Part shown: positions 15,289 to 22,974 of the stretch, piece by piece
How positions within the stretch are numbered: the first letter of the stretch is position 1
Layout: every line of letters begins with the position of its first letter
DNA from: Sphingobacterium sp. R2
GTDB lineage: Bacteria > Bacteroidota > Bacteroidia > Sphingobacteriales > Sphingobacteriaceae
Length of the DNA: 64,000 nt
Reading direction: 5' to 3'
Assembly: GCF_040760075.1 (NCBI RefSeq)
Contig: NZ_CP142884.1
Coordinates: forward strand, 2,604,001 to 2,668,000
Translations under genes and position numbers: made by a program
Notes under the pieces: generated by a model
Told to the model about the DNA's origin: nothing
What the model saw: the letters and a program-made list of their open reading frames with translations, nothing else
Database searches by the model: none

Positions 15289-17133
15289 ATGGCAAATCAA
15301 TTTCTTATCAAAAACACTATGGCAGATATGCGAGCATTATCTGCAGCTGAAATTCCAGCATTAACAAATGGAACCTATTCAGGTGTACAGCTTCTAGGCT
15401 ATTATCAAGCTGGAGATACGCCATGTCCGATTAATTACTATCTGTCATCAACAACAGATCCCGATGATGGAGGGAGCATCATTGCTGCTGCAGGAATTAA
15501 GTTAGAACATAGATTTCTAGAAGCGGTTAACCCGCTTTACTTTGGTGCAAAAGCCGGATTAGATACCGATGCCACCCCTTTTATACAGCAAATTTTTAAT
15601 TCAGGTTATAGGAGTATAGAAATTACCTGCCAATTACTCGTAGATTCCTATTTGGGGCTGCCAGATGCAACATTACAAAGATATCCTTCACATCGGATTA
15701 GTGGCAAAGGCGGATCGGTACATTTAACCAATAATGTCAATGACGGCTGGATAACATCACAGTCTTCGTTATTAAATCCCGGTTCAACAGGAAATTTGTA
15801 CACAGGCAAGGTTTTTATCGATAATTTGGTTGTAAGAAATGCCGGCGCGGATATTGGAAACATAATAGATGGGACACCTTTCTCCGGAACATTTGTAGAT
15901 GGGGATCGGATTTATAATGTATTTATAACCAAATGTTCTTTTTTTAGGGTTAAACATGTTATCAAATCTTATAAAGAAAAGAGACCCAATGACACAGACG
16001 CTTATAAAAACGGGTATTTACAATCTGTTACGATTACGGGTAATATATTTGAACAGGTTGAACGGATAGTTGATGCTGATCGATGCTTTAACTTTACTTT
16101 TAAAGATAATATGTGTGAGGGCTGTATATCCGGAATCTGGTTTAAAAATATCGACGGAAAACCTACAGTAAATGTTGCTAGGATTGTAGATAACGTATTT
16201 GAAAGTGGTGGAGTTTTTTTGTATTCCGGACCAATAGCCGGCGGAAAAATTTCTGGAAATTATTTCGAGGGTAATAATCAACCTGAGATTAAAACCTACA
16301 AAGCCCATTTGTACTTTAAATTCGGAGCGGCAACAAATTACATGGGGTTGGCTATTGATAGTAACAACTTCCAAGCGCACGAAGATCAGAAGATAGATGT
16401 GGAGTTTTCCGATATCAAGTTTGACGGAAATTTTACCACAGATGCTGGATATTTAGGGAATGTGAGTATCCGTAACAACAACTCTAATTCCTATTCTCTG
16501 GTTGAGCCCCAATCGCGGATTAAATTTTATGAAGGGAATTCAATTACTGCTGTTATGTATGCAAGAGCTCGAACGGTGGTGAGTCCTACTCAAAGTCGCA
16601 TTTCATTTCAACGGAAAAGACAGGAGTTATTGAGCTCAAGTTATCTATCGTCAGATGGCCATGTGATAGCCCGCATAAATATTGCCCGAATCAAAAGTTT
16701 GATGGCTAAACAGGAAGAGAGGACTTCGAACGGAACAATTCATATCATGTTATTAGCTAAAACATCAGGAATGATCACAATTGGCGCGACATTAGCGATT
16801 GTTGATTTTATAATTATGCCTGTATCAGAAGGAATGGGTTCGGGAGCAATTGATGATGTATACTATAAGTTTAAATTGCGAAGTGTATTTAACATCGATG
16901 CAGGAAAGCCGATCAATTCGAATTTTACTGGTGCAACAACTAAGGCTCATTTCAATGAGGATACGGCAGTGCTTACAGCTGTTCCGGACGGCGATTTTGT
17001 AAAACTAATACTATCTACATTTGTAGCACCATCAATCGACAACTTTGGTAAGTCTGACCGGCTTCTATCATTTCAGACAATTCAAATCAATGCCAACAAC
17101 AATTCGTATAACGTAGGTTATCCGGTGATTTAA
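15289..17133 (+). CDS. Beta-helix protein, tail-spike/pectate-lyase-like
   Basis: 614 residues without a signal peptide. The N-terminus has ADMRALSAAEIPAL, VQLLGYYQAGDTPCPINYYL and DDGGSIIAAAGIKLEHRF, then NPLYFGAKAGLDTDAT. The last block is the usual entry into right-handed beta-helix domains of phage tail spikes and pectate-lyase-like proteins (normally YGAKGDGVTDDT). Successive turns follow (VFIDNLVVRNAG, VTITGNIFEQVERIVDADRC, NFTFKDNMCEGC and ARIVDNVFESGGVFL). Catalytic residues are not identifiable. It lies between the IS110 element and array copy 5 as single cargo. It may be a prophage-derived or cell-surface carbohydrate-binding protein; absence of an export signal is odd for the latter. 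Confidence 0.7.
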   Translation: MANQFLIKNTMADMRALSAAEIPALTNGTYSGVQLLGYYQAGDTPCPINYYLSSTTDPDDGGSIIAAAGIKLEHRFLEAVNPLYFGAKAGLDTDATPFIQQIFNSGYRSIEITCQLLVDSYLGLPDATLQRYPSHRISGKGGSVHLTNNVNDGWITSQSSLLNPGSTGNLYTGKVFIDNLVVRNAGADIGNIIDGTPFSGTFVDGDRIYNVFITKCSFFRVKHVIKSYKEKRPNDTDAYKNGYLQSVTITGNIFEQVERIVDADRCFNFTFKDNMCEGCISGIWFKNIDGKPTVNVARIVDNVFESGGVFLYSGPIAGGKISGNYFEGNNQPEIKTYKAHLYFKFGAATNYMGLAIDSNNFQAHEDQKIDVEFSDIKFDGNFTTDAGYLGNVSIRNNNSNSYSLVEPQSRIKFYEGNSITAVMYARARTVVSPTQSRISFQRKRQELLSSSYLSSDGHVIARINIARIKSLMAKQEERTSNGTIHIMLLAKTSGMITIGATLAIVDFIIMPVSEGMGSGAIDDVYYKFKLRSVFNIDAGKPINSNFTGATTKAHFNEDTAVLTAVPDGDFVKLILSTFVAPSIDNFGKSDRLLSFQTIQINANNNSYNVGYPVI

Positions 17134-17210
17134 AGAAAATAGGGCTGGTAGACCTACTGGCCGCATTTCTTTAAATTATTACAAGTCATGCGAATTTATT
17201 TTTACCTTCT

Positions 17211-17340
17211 CATTCTCGCCATTCACCGAGTTTTCCAGATCGTTGGTCTAAAGGCCGTAGGCTAGGGTCCTATTGTGTCGTAGTTTTGAGTCAACAAATA
17301 AGAACAGATAAAAAAACTAATACAATAAAATAAAGACATT
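17211..17340 (+). promoter_or_regulatory. Conserved cassette leader, copy 5
   Basis: Mini-hairpin TAGGCTAGGGTCCTA is weakened by a G-to-T change. The first box reads CATTCTCGCC. The TAGTTTTG element is intact. A four-A insertion (AGATAAAAAAACTAAT) lengthens the 5' untranslated part. This is the most diverged leader, upstream of a frameshifted copy. Confidence 0.6.
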
Positions 17341-17786
17341 ATGAAAGCATTAGTAAAACATTCACAGCAGCAGCTTTAATCGCAGTATCAACTTTCGCTA
17401 TGGCGGCTGAAGGACCTGGAGCAAAAGCAACAAAAACAAACGTTAACCTTTCTACAGCAGACTTGGCTTTGGATCACTATGTTGCAGTAAAGACGGAGGG
17501 CGAATCAACAGGCGTAGAGCAATTATTCGCTGAAGATTTCAATCAAAAGATCCAAGCTTCCAATGTACAATCTAACAGCCGTAGCGAAGTGGTTAAACTA
17601 TTGAAAAAGCAAAAAGGCGAGAAGCTGAACTGTACAGTAAGCACAGACATTTTAGAAGAATCGGCAGACTATATGGTTGCTAAAGTGACTTTGAAATTTG
17701 AAAACTCCACCAAAGCAGATTTAGTTACCTTGGAGCGTGTGGGCAATGACTGGAAAGTATCCAAATCGATCAATTCGTATAAATAG
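17341..17786 (+). pseudogene. NTF2-like exported protein, array copy 5, one-base deletion
   Basis: ATG 17341 starts the usual MKALVK, but GTAAAAACATTC of the other copies is GTAAAACATTC here. An A5 run is reduced to A4 and the signal peptide reads out of frame. The mature 128-residue domain is open from an internal ATG at 17400 and fully conserved (VEQLFAEDFNQK, VAKVTLKFEN, SINSYK). ENSTKADLV replaces ENFTKTDLV. Without the signal peptide the protein could at best be cytosolic. The short A run is a plausible slippage site, so reversible switching cannot be excluded. Confidence 0.75.
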
Positions 17787-17818
17787 GAGCCATACCTTAC
17801 AAATATATAAGTTGTGAA

Positions 17819-17844
17819 GCCACGTCGGGAGATGTGGCTTTTTT
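17819..17844 (+). terminator. Terminator of array copy 5
   Basis: GCCACGTC-GGGA-GATGTGGC and six T, followed at once by tail repeat copy C. Confidence 0.8.
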
Positions 17845-17935
17845 ACGTCAAAAGGGCCTGATTCTCATCATACCTTTTCTCTTAGCGTTTATTTGTACAG
17901 TAATTTTTATATTTCTTATCGTTTCCTCTTTTTAT
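17845..17935 (+). repeat. Post-terminator tail repeat, copy C
   Basis: The same ~90 nt follow as after the 7054 terminator, from ACGTCAAAAGGG to TTTCCTCTTTT. One arm of the hairpin is changed (CATACC for CAGACC). After 17935 the sequence is unrelated to copies A and B. Confidence 0.7.
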
Positions 17936-18045
17936 CTGGCTTTTTATTTGGTTAGCCTGAGGTTATTACCAAAGCGACATGCGTTAAAAACAGTTAATAA
18001 CATTGCTAAATGCTTAGTTTTATGATATTTTTATTGTAAAACTAA

Positions 18046-18804
18046 TTGAAAGTGAATGGACTACAGGTGTTATTTCTATTGCTCTTTATCACGAACTTAT
18101 CTTCTGCACAAGATCTGAAAGGTACGACTAAAGATAAGCATTCAGGTGATTTTCTTATAGGTGTTTCGGTCAAAGTAGCTTCACGCAGCACCTATTCCGA
18201 TGGCTATGGCAAATTTATAGTGTCAGGTGTTAAGCTTGGCGATACAATCACCTTCTCTTCAATTGGATATCGTGAAGTTAAATATATAGTTGATAATAGC
18301 AATCTTGATCATTTGGTCATATATATGGAGCAGGCAACAATCTTGTTGGATGAAGTCAAGATCAATTCTTTAAGAAATTATAAGGCTGATTCCTTAAAGT
18401 TTCGGGAAGAATTTGCCAGGACCTTCAATTATAGCAAACCCAAGTTTAAAGACATTTTCATCCGCAAAAATTATTCTTCAAATGTCCCGGGACACCCTAA
18501 TCAAGCTAGTAATAGTACCGCCTCGCTGATAAGTGTTGATGTCCTTTCTGTTATTTCTATGTTAGGGAAAAATCGTACCCCCCAATCCAAGCTCCAACAG
18601 AAATTGATAAAGGAAGAAGAAGAGCGGTATCTCGATAATACCTTTTCGAAGCGTAAGGTTCAAAATTTGACGGGCCTTAAAGGTGATTCTCTACAAACTT
18701 TCATGCAGTTGTACCGTCCGAATATTGACACCGCGAAATACATGTCCGACTATGATATTATCCTGTATATCAAAAAGAGTTATCAAGAATATATCAAGCC
18801 TTAG
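18046..18804 (+). CDS. Exported carboxypeptidase-regulatory-like (CarboxypepD_reg) protein
   Basis: 252 residues from TTG 18046 (no better ATG exists; GTG 18052 is an alternative). Signal peptide with core VLFLLLFITNLSSAQ, then a beta-sandwich domain of the type found at the N-terminus of TonB-dependent receptors: KGTTKDKHSGDFLIGVSVKV, STYSDGYGKFIVSGV, LGDTITFSSIGYREVKY. The rest (DEVKINSLRNYKADSLKFRE) matches a group of short exported Bacteroidota proteins with this domain plus an acidic/basic tail and no barrel. Role unknown. It is cargo between copy 5 and a relic copy. Confidence 0.8.
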   Translation: MKVNGLQVLFLLLFITNLSSAQDLKGTTKDKHSGDFLIGVSVKVASRSTYSDGYGKFIVSGVKLGDTITFSSIGYREVKYIVDNSNLDHLVIYMEQATILLDEVKINSLRNYKADSLKFREEFARTFNYSKPKFKDIFIRKNYSSNVPGHPNQASNSTASLISVDVLSVISMLGKNRTPQSKLQQKLIKEEEERYLDNTFSKRKVQNLTGLKGDSLQTFMQLYRPNIDTAKYMSDYDIILYIKKSYQEYIKP

Positions 18805-18893
18805 GTCGCTTTATTGTCTGAACTGTTCATTTTTTGTTTTGATAATGTCGTGACAAGTATTGCTATTTGGAATATTAGCATAATTGAAAGCCC

Positions 18894-18916
18894 CATCAAT
18901 AAATTCATATAAATAG
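18894..18916 (+). pseudogene. Relic stop-codon end of an NTF2-like array gene
   Basis: ATCAATAAATTCATATAAATAG (split here for reading: ATCAATAAAT TCATATAAATAG) corresponds to ATCAATCAAT TCGTATAAATAG of the intact genes. It is followed by the same AGGAGCCATCT and AAATAAATATATATGTTGT 3' untranslated sequence as copies 3 and 6. Only the tail of a lost copy remains. Confidence 0.7.
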
Positions 18917-18948
18917 GAGCCATCTCAAATAAATATATATGTTGTAGA

Positions 18949-18974
18949 GCCATATCGAGAGATGTGGCTTTTTT
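18949..18974 (+). terminator. Terminator left from the lost array copy
   Basis: GCCATATC-GAGA-GATGTGGC plus six T. The stem keeps one G-T mismatch. It may now terminate the gene ending at 18804. Confidence 0.7.
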
Positions 18975-19087
18975 GTTTTGTCATGCAATGTGCATTATTC
19001 GTGATTGCCGATCAAGGTTTTAGTTCAAAAAAGTATGTTAGATGATTGGTATGAGATGAAGAATAAGTCGATAGTTTTAAATTTGTA

Positions 19088-19348
19088 ATGATGGATAAAA
19101 AAGAACTTCTTTCAATGATTGAAATTCAGTTGAAAAGCTTTATAGATTCCAAAAGACCAAAAGATGCAGAAGTGCGCAAAAAATTGGATTTTGATTATTG
19201 GAGGGATGGGAAAACGGCTTTAATGTTTGAAATTAGACCACAATGGAATGATCCAACGAATATTTTAGAATTACCGTTTGCAAAGCTTCGCTTTGTGAAA
19301 GCAGCTAAAATTTGGAAACTCTATTGGATGCGAGGATCGGGCAAATAG
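19088..19348 (+). CDS. DUF3024 domain protein
   Basis: 86 residues. FIDSKRPKDAEVRKKLDFDY, FEIRPQWNDP, PFAKLRFVKAAKIWKLYWMR and SGKW-type ending (GSGK) match the order of conserved blocks in DUF3024, a small cytosolic family of unknown function. Only the final Trp of the usual GKW is missing, because TAG follows GSGK. The gene is isolated, so it may be a complete but orphan unit. Confidence 0.75.
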   Translation: MMDKKELLSMIEIQLKSFIDSKRPKDAEVRKKLDFDYWRDGKTALMFEIRPQWNDPTNILELPFAKLRFVKAAKIWKLYWMRGSGK

Positions 19349-19760
19349 GAGGCTTATGAACCGAAACCCGAGTGTACTAATCTGCAATTATTGTTGGATG
19401 AAATAAATCATGATGGATATGCATGTTTTTTCGGATGATAAGCTCTGTGAAAAACTATTTTCTCCTATCTTTTTTATGGCACCACGATAGTATCGCAACA
19501 TCCCAAACGTTAGTAACGCTAAATTTGCTTTTACCGTTGAATTTAGTAACAATCAATTTGCACTATAACATAGGTGGTGTTACAGGGCAAATTGATTGTT
19601 ATTGGATGGTTCAATAAAACTAGGGGGGAAAAACTAGAGGGGGAAATGGCATGTTTGATATAGCCACAATTAGGTAAGTTGTTTTAAAAGTGTAAATCTG
19701 TTGATAGTCCACTTAATTTGGCGCAATCGAAGGTAAATACTATACGATAGATTGTTTTTT
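19349..19760. other. Non-coding stretch before the AbiE pair
   Basis: Short open frames here show no family features and no conserved start context. GGGGGGAAAAACTAGAGGGGGAAA at 19624-19647 (24 bases in two purine-rich halves) is unusual for this AT-rich region. Otherwise nothing was seen. Confidence 0.4.
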
Positions 19761-19789
19761 TGTAACAAATATTTACTAAATTTGTTACA
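19761..19789 (+). promoter_or_regulatory. Operator over the -7 element of the AbiE operon
   Basis: Perfect 10-bp inverted repeat TGTAACAAAT (19761-19770) and ATTTGTTACA (19780-19789), 9 nt apart. TAAATTTG (19777-19784), matching the -7 consensus, lies within the repeat, with a TTG about 22 nt upstream. The leader to ATG 19806 would be only ~15 nt. AbiEi antitoxins are known to repress their own operon through inverted repeats; this is the obvious site. Confidence 0.75.
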
Positions 19790-19805
19790 GATTAAATGAT
19801 TTTTA

Positions 19806-20408
19806 ATGTCAGAAACATCTAGAAATAAGATAGAAAAGAAGATTTTTAAGTCTTCTCGCGGCGAATTTTTTTTCGCAAATGATTTTAAGAATTATGGGAC
19901 ACCAGAGAATATCAGGTTGACACTTTTCCGCCTGGAGAATGATGGACTTATTGAAAGATTGGCTCATGGTATTTATATTAAACCTAAAAAGGACCCTTTA
20001 TTGGGTACAATATATCCTAGTGTTGAAGAAATTGCAAAAGAAATTGCAAGGCGAGACAAAGCTCGTATTGCTCCGACAGGTGTATTAGCGTTGTATTTAT
20101 TAGGGCTGACTACGCAGGTGCCGCTAAAAGCCGTTTATTTAACAGATGGTTCACAGCGGGATATTAAAATAGGTAAGCGTACAATCAAATTTAAACGTAC
20201 TGTACCCAAAAGCTTTGCGATAAAAGATGATTTATTACAGTTGGTTGTTTCAGCTTTTAAAGAACAAGGTCAAGAGGGACTTTCTGAAGAATTCTTAAGC
20301 ATGATCAAACATTCAGTCAAAAAGATAGAAAAACAAATTCTTGATTCTCAGTTGAAATATGCTCCAGTATGGATCCAGAAAGAAATAACTAAGCTTTACC
20401 AATCCTAA
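19806..20408 (+). CDS. abiEi: AbiEi-type antitoxin (type IV toxin-antitoxin, DUF6088)
   Basis: 200 residues. The N-terminal winged helix (residues about 15-60: FFFANDFKNYGTPENIRLTL, RLENDGLIERLAHGIYIKP) binds the operator. The C-terminal domain has the conserved IAPTGVLALYLLGLTTQVP and VYLTDGSQRDIKIGKRTIKF blocks of the DUF6088/AbiEi family. It should repress the operon and counteract the nucleotidyltransferase toxin encoded 4 nt downstream. The pair is complete, with operator and promoter, and can be viewed as an autonomous defence/stability module in the array. Confidence 0.88.
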   Translation: MSETSRNKIEKKIFKSSRGEFFFANDFKNYGTPENIRLTLFRLENDGLIERLAHGIYIKPKKDPLLGTIYPSVEEIAKEIARRDKARIAPTGVLALYLLGLTTQVPLKAVYLTDGSQRDIKIGKRTIKFKRTVPKSFAIKDDLLQLVVSAFKEQGQEGLSEEFLSMIKHSVKKIEKQILDSQLKYAPVWIQKEITKLYQS

Positions 20409-20412
20409 AATT

Positions 20413-21417
20413 ATGTGGTTAAATCTTAAGACAGAACAAAAGAGGCTTGTATTGGATCAATTGAGCAATATAATGGGATTGCCAGCTTTTGTTATTGAAA
20501 AAGATTGGTGGGTGTGTATTGTTCTGAAGGCTGTTTTTGCAACAAGATATGCAGAGTCTATTATTTTTAAAGGCGGTACGTCTTTAAGCAAAGCGTATCA
20601 GTTGATAGACCGTTTTTCAGAAGATATCGATTTAATAATCGACCGACACCTACTAGGTTTCGACGAATTAGATTCAAAAACCCAGATTAAAAAATTGAGA
20701 AAGGCCTCCGGAGGTTTTATTATCAATGAGTTTAGAGAGGAATTGATTCTTCAATTGGAAAAATTGGGAGTTCTTAAGGATTTCTATGAAATTCGTTATA
20801 ATACTTATGTTGACGATACTAGCGATCCTAATACGCTGGAAATTTATTACCAACCGATAGCGCCAGTCGGTCACGCATATATCCAGCAAAGAGTACTCTT
20901 GGAAATGGGGGCCAGATCGCTAACTGAACCGTTCGAGACACAATCGGTCCTATCTTTTATAGATGATAATTATAAAGATTCCGGGTTTGCTCAAGCAGCT
21001 TTTAATGTTAAAGTTGTAATCCCTACACGGACTTTTATAGAAAAGGTTCTCTTATTACATGAAGAGTTCTCTAAACCGATTGACAAAATCAGGACAGATA
21101 GGCTAACTAGGCATTTCTATGATATAGATAAGATTATGAATACTGATTTTGGAACAGAAGCCATTAAAGACGAAGAATTATTTAACACAATAGTCCAGCA
21201 TCGAAAAACAGTCACATCACTTCGGGGGATTGACTATTCCAACCATCGAAAAGGGAGGTTAAGTATCCTTCCGCCTGACGAGGTAATAAAAGAGTGGGAG
21301 GCGGATTATAAAACCATGCGTGAAAATATGATAGTAGGAGAAAGTCTTACATGGGCGGATCTTCTTAAAAGCATCAAAGGAATTGAAGATAGCATGAACA
21401 ATCACATGAAGAAATAA
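20413..21417 (+). CDS. abiEii: AbiEii-type nucleotidyltransferase toxin
   Basis: 334 residues. Motif I of the nucleotidyltransferase fold is FKGGTSLSKAY (GS motif with following Lys), then FSEDIDLIID (the two metal-binding Asp). Downstream KVVIPTRTFIEKVLLLHEE and DRLTRHFYDIDKIM supply the remaining conserved Lys and the YD..DI element of the AbiEii family. These toxins arrest growth by GTP-dependent transfer to a cellular acceptor (for some relatives, tRNA 3' ends). Every catalytic block is present, so an active toxin is expected. Confidence 0.9.
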   Translation: MWLNLKTEQKRLVLDQLSNIMGLPAFVIEKDWWVCIVLKAVFATRYAESIIFKGGTSLSKAYQLIDRFSEDIDLIIDRHLLGFDELDSKTQIKKLRKASGGFIINEFREELILQLEKLGVLKDFYEIRYNTYVDDTSDPNTLEIYYQPIAPVGHAYIQQRVLLEMGARSLTEPFETQSVLSFIDDNYKDSGFAQAAFNVKVVIPTRTFIEKVLLLHEEFSKPIDKIRTDRLTRHFYDIDKIMNTDFGTEAIKDEELFNTIVQHRKTVTSLRGIDYSNHRKGRLSILPPDEVIKEWEADYKTMRENMIVGESLTWADLLKSIKGIEDSMNNHMKK

Positions 21418-21537
21418 AGCGATTTAATTTGAAATATACCTTCTTTGAATAATAATAGAGTCAAAGTCCATAAGCATATTAATTCTTGAAGATGGGCTAT
21501 TTTTCATTGCAAGAACTATTTTAAGATAAATAAACAA

Positions 21538-22065
21538 ATGGAAGCAGTCGAATTTGTTGAAAGTTTGAGAAATATTTATATCGATGCTAGTCTACTAAAA
21601 AAACAAGGCTTGTCAGACGAATATATTGAGCATATAAAAAGAGCGTATATCGTTATGCCAAAAGAGCGAACAATTGTATCTCAATATCCAATTATTGAAT
21701 TGGTAGAAAACTATGACTGTTCGCATTTAGAAATTGGAATGGTCACCTTTGAGGAAAAAGCAGAAGAAATTAGCAATTTTATATACTTTGGAAAGGCTTA
21801 TGGTCATGATTTAGCAATTGATACTACTACTGGGGCCATTGTTGTGTTGGAATCTGGATATGACAATCTACTTTTTAAATGTGCTCAAAATGATAAATCC
21901 TTTTTATATTCCATCTTTAATGTCGCTATTTTTCATGAAAGAAGGGCGGTTGAAGAAGATTTGTATGAGAATGTAGAATTGAACATTCAAATGGCCAAAG
22001 AATTTGGGGACATTGCAGGAGGTAAACTATATTATGATTTTTACAAAATGATGTTAGGTGTATAA
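21538..22065 (+). CDS. SUKH-like (SMI1/KNR4) immunity-type protein
   Basis: 175 residues, cytosolic. LSDEYIEHIKRAYIVMPKER at the start, LEIGMVTFEE, FIYFGKAYGHDLAIDTTTGA and IVVLESGYDN resemble the SUKH superfamily pattern (FG..G.D.A.D...G.VV). Proteins of this superfamily commonly neutralise polymorphic toxins. No toxin gene is adjacent: the AbiE pair upstream has its own antitoxin. It may be an orphan immunity gene retained against neighbours' toxins (inference). Confidence 0.6.
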   Translation: MEAVEFVESLRNIYIDASLLKKQGLSDEYIEHIKRAYIVMPKERTIVSQYPIIELVENYDCSHLEIGMVTFEEKAEEISNFIYFGKAYGHDLAIDTTTGAIVVLESGYDNLLFKCAQNDKSFLYSIFNVAIFHERRAVEEDLYENVELNIQMAKEFGDIAGGKLYYDFYKMMLGV

Positions 22066-22282
22066 GACTAATTATAGTCCATTTAAAACACCTATTCATG
22101 GTGTTAGATCCTATCTGACAATATCGAATTTTTCCACGGTACGGTTGTTTTTTCAATTTAAACATTAATGCTCTTGATTAGCCCTGATCAATAGTTTTGA
22201 TAAAGTTGTTCCAATAGGAAAGGATATTTATTTTGCACAGCATCAATTGAAGCGATATTTCGAACGATAACTTTCACCTCCC

Positions 22283-22408
22283 CATTCCCGCCATTCACCG
22301 AGTTTTGCTGATCGTTGGTCTAAAGCAAGTAGGCTGGGGGCCTATTGTTTTGTAGTTTTGAGTCAACAAGTAAGAACAGCAGAACTAACACAATAAAATA
22401 AAGACATT
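22283..22408 (+). promoter_or_regulatory. Conserved cassette leader, copy 6
   Basis: CATTCCCGCCATTCACCGAG, mini-hairpin TAGGCTGGGGGCCTA (one base changed in loop and arm), TATTGTTTTG in place of TATTGTGTCG, then TAGTTTTG. Confidence 0.65.
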
Positions 22409-22855
22409 ATGAATACGCTAGTAAAAACATTCGCAGCAGCAGCCCTAATCGCAATATCTACTTTCGCTATGGCAGCTGAAGGACCTGGAGCAAAAGCAAC
22501 AAAAGCAAACGTTAACCTTTCTACCGCAGATTTCGCTTTAGAGCACTATGTAGCGGTAACTACGGAGGGAGAATCAGCAGGAGTAGAACAGTTATTCGCC
22601 GAAGATTTCAATCAAAAGATCCAAGCTACCAATGCGCAGTCTAACAGCCGTAGCGAAGTGGTTAAATCTTTGAAAAAACAAAAGGGCGAAAAGCTGAACT
22701 GTACAGTAAGCACCGACATCTTAGAAGAATCAGCTGACTATATGGTCGCTAAAGCGACTCTAAAATTTGAGAACTTCACCAAAATAGATTTAGTTACCTT
22801 GGAGCGTGTGGGCAATGACTGGAAAGTATCCAAATCGATCAATTCGTATAAATAG
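22409..22855 (+). CDS. NTF2-like exported protein, array copy 6
   Basis: 148 residues, intact signal peptide (MNTLVKTFAAAALIAISTFA; Asn2 is unique to this copy). The mature region is identical in layout, with VVKSLKKQKGEKLNC, MVAKATLKFENF (Ala for Val) and TKIDLVTLERVG. It ends in SINSYK. With copies 2, 3 and 4 it is one of four that can be exported. Confidence 0.8.
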   Translation: MNTLVKTFAAAALIAISTFAMAAEGPGAKATKANVNLSTADFALEHYVAVTTEGESAGVEQLFAEDFNQKIQATNAQSNSRSEVVKSLKKQKGEKLNCTVSTDILEESADYMVAKATLKFENFTKIDLVTLERVGNDWKVSKSINSYK

Positions 22856-22887
22856 GAGCGATTTCAAATAAATATATATGTTGTAGA

Positions 22888-22913
22888 GCCACATTGGGAG
22901 ATGTGGCTTTTTT
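22888..22913 (+). terminator. Terminator of array copy 6
   Basis: GCCACATTGGGAGATGTGGC: stem GCCACAT/ATGTGGC with T6. It reads into the 3' end of the convergent gene at 22975. Confidence 0.75.
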
Positions 22914-22974
22914 GTATAAATTCCATTGTTACCCGCTATTTCAAAATTAGCTGCCTTTCTTTTTCATTTCAATT

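Noticed and set aside
19423..19617. 64-codon plus-strand ORF before the AbiE pair
   Set aside because: Low-complexity hydrophobic translation, no start signal, no family resemblance.
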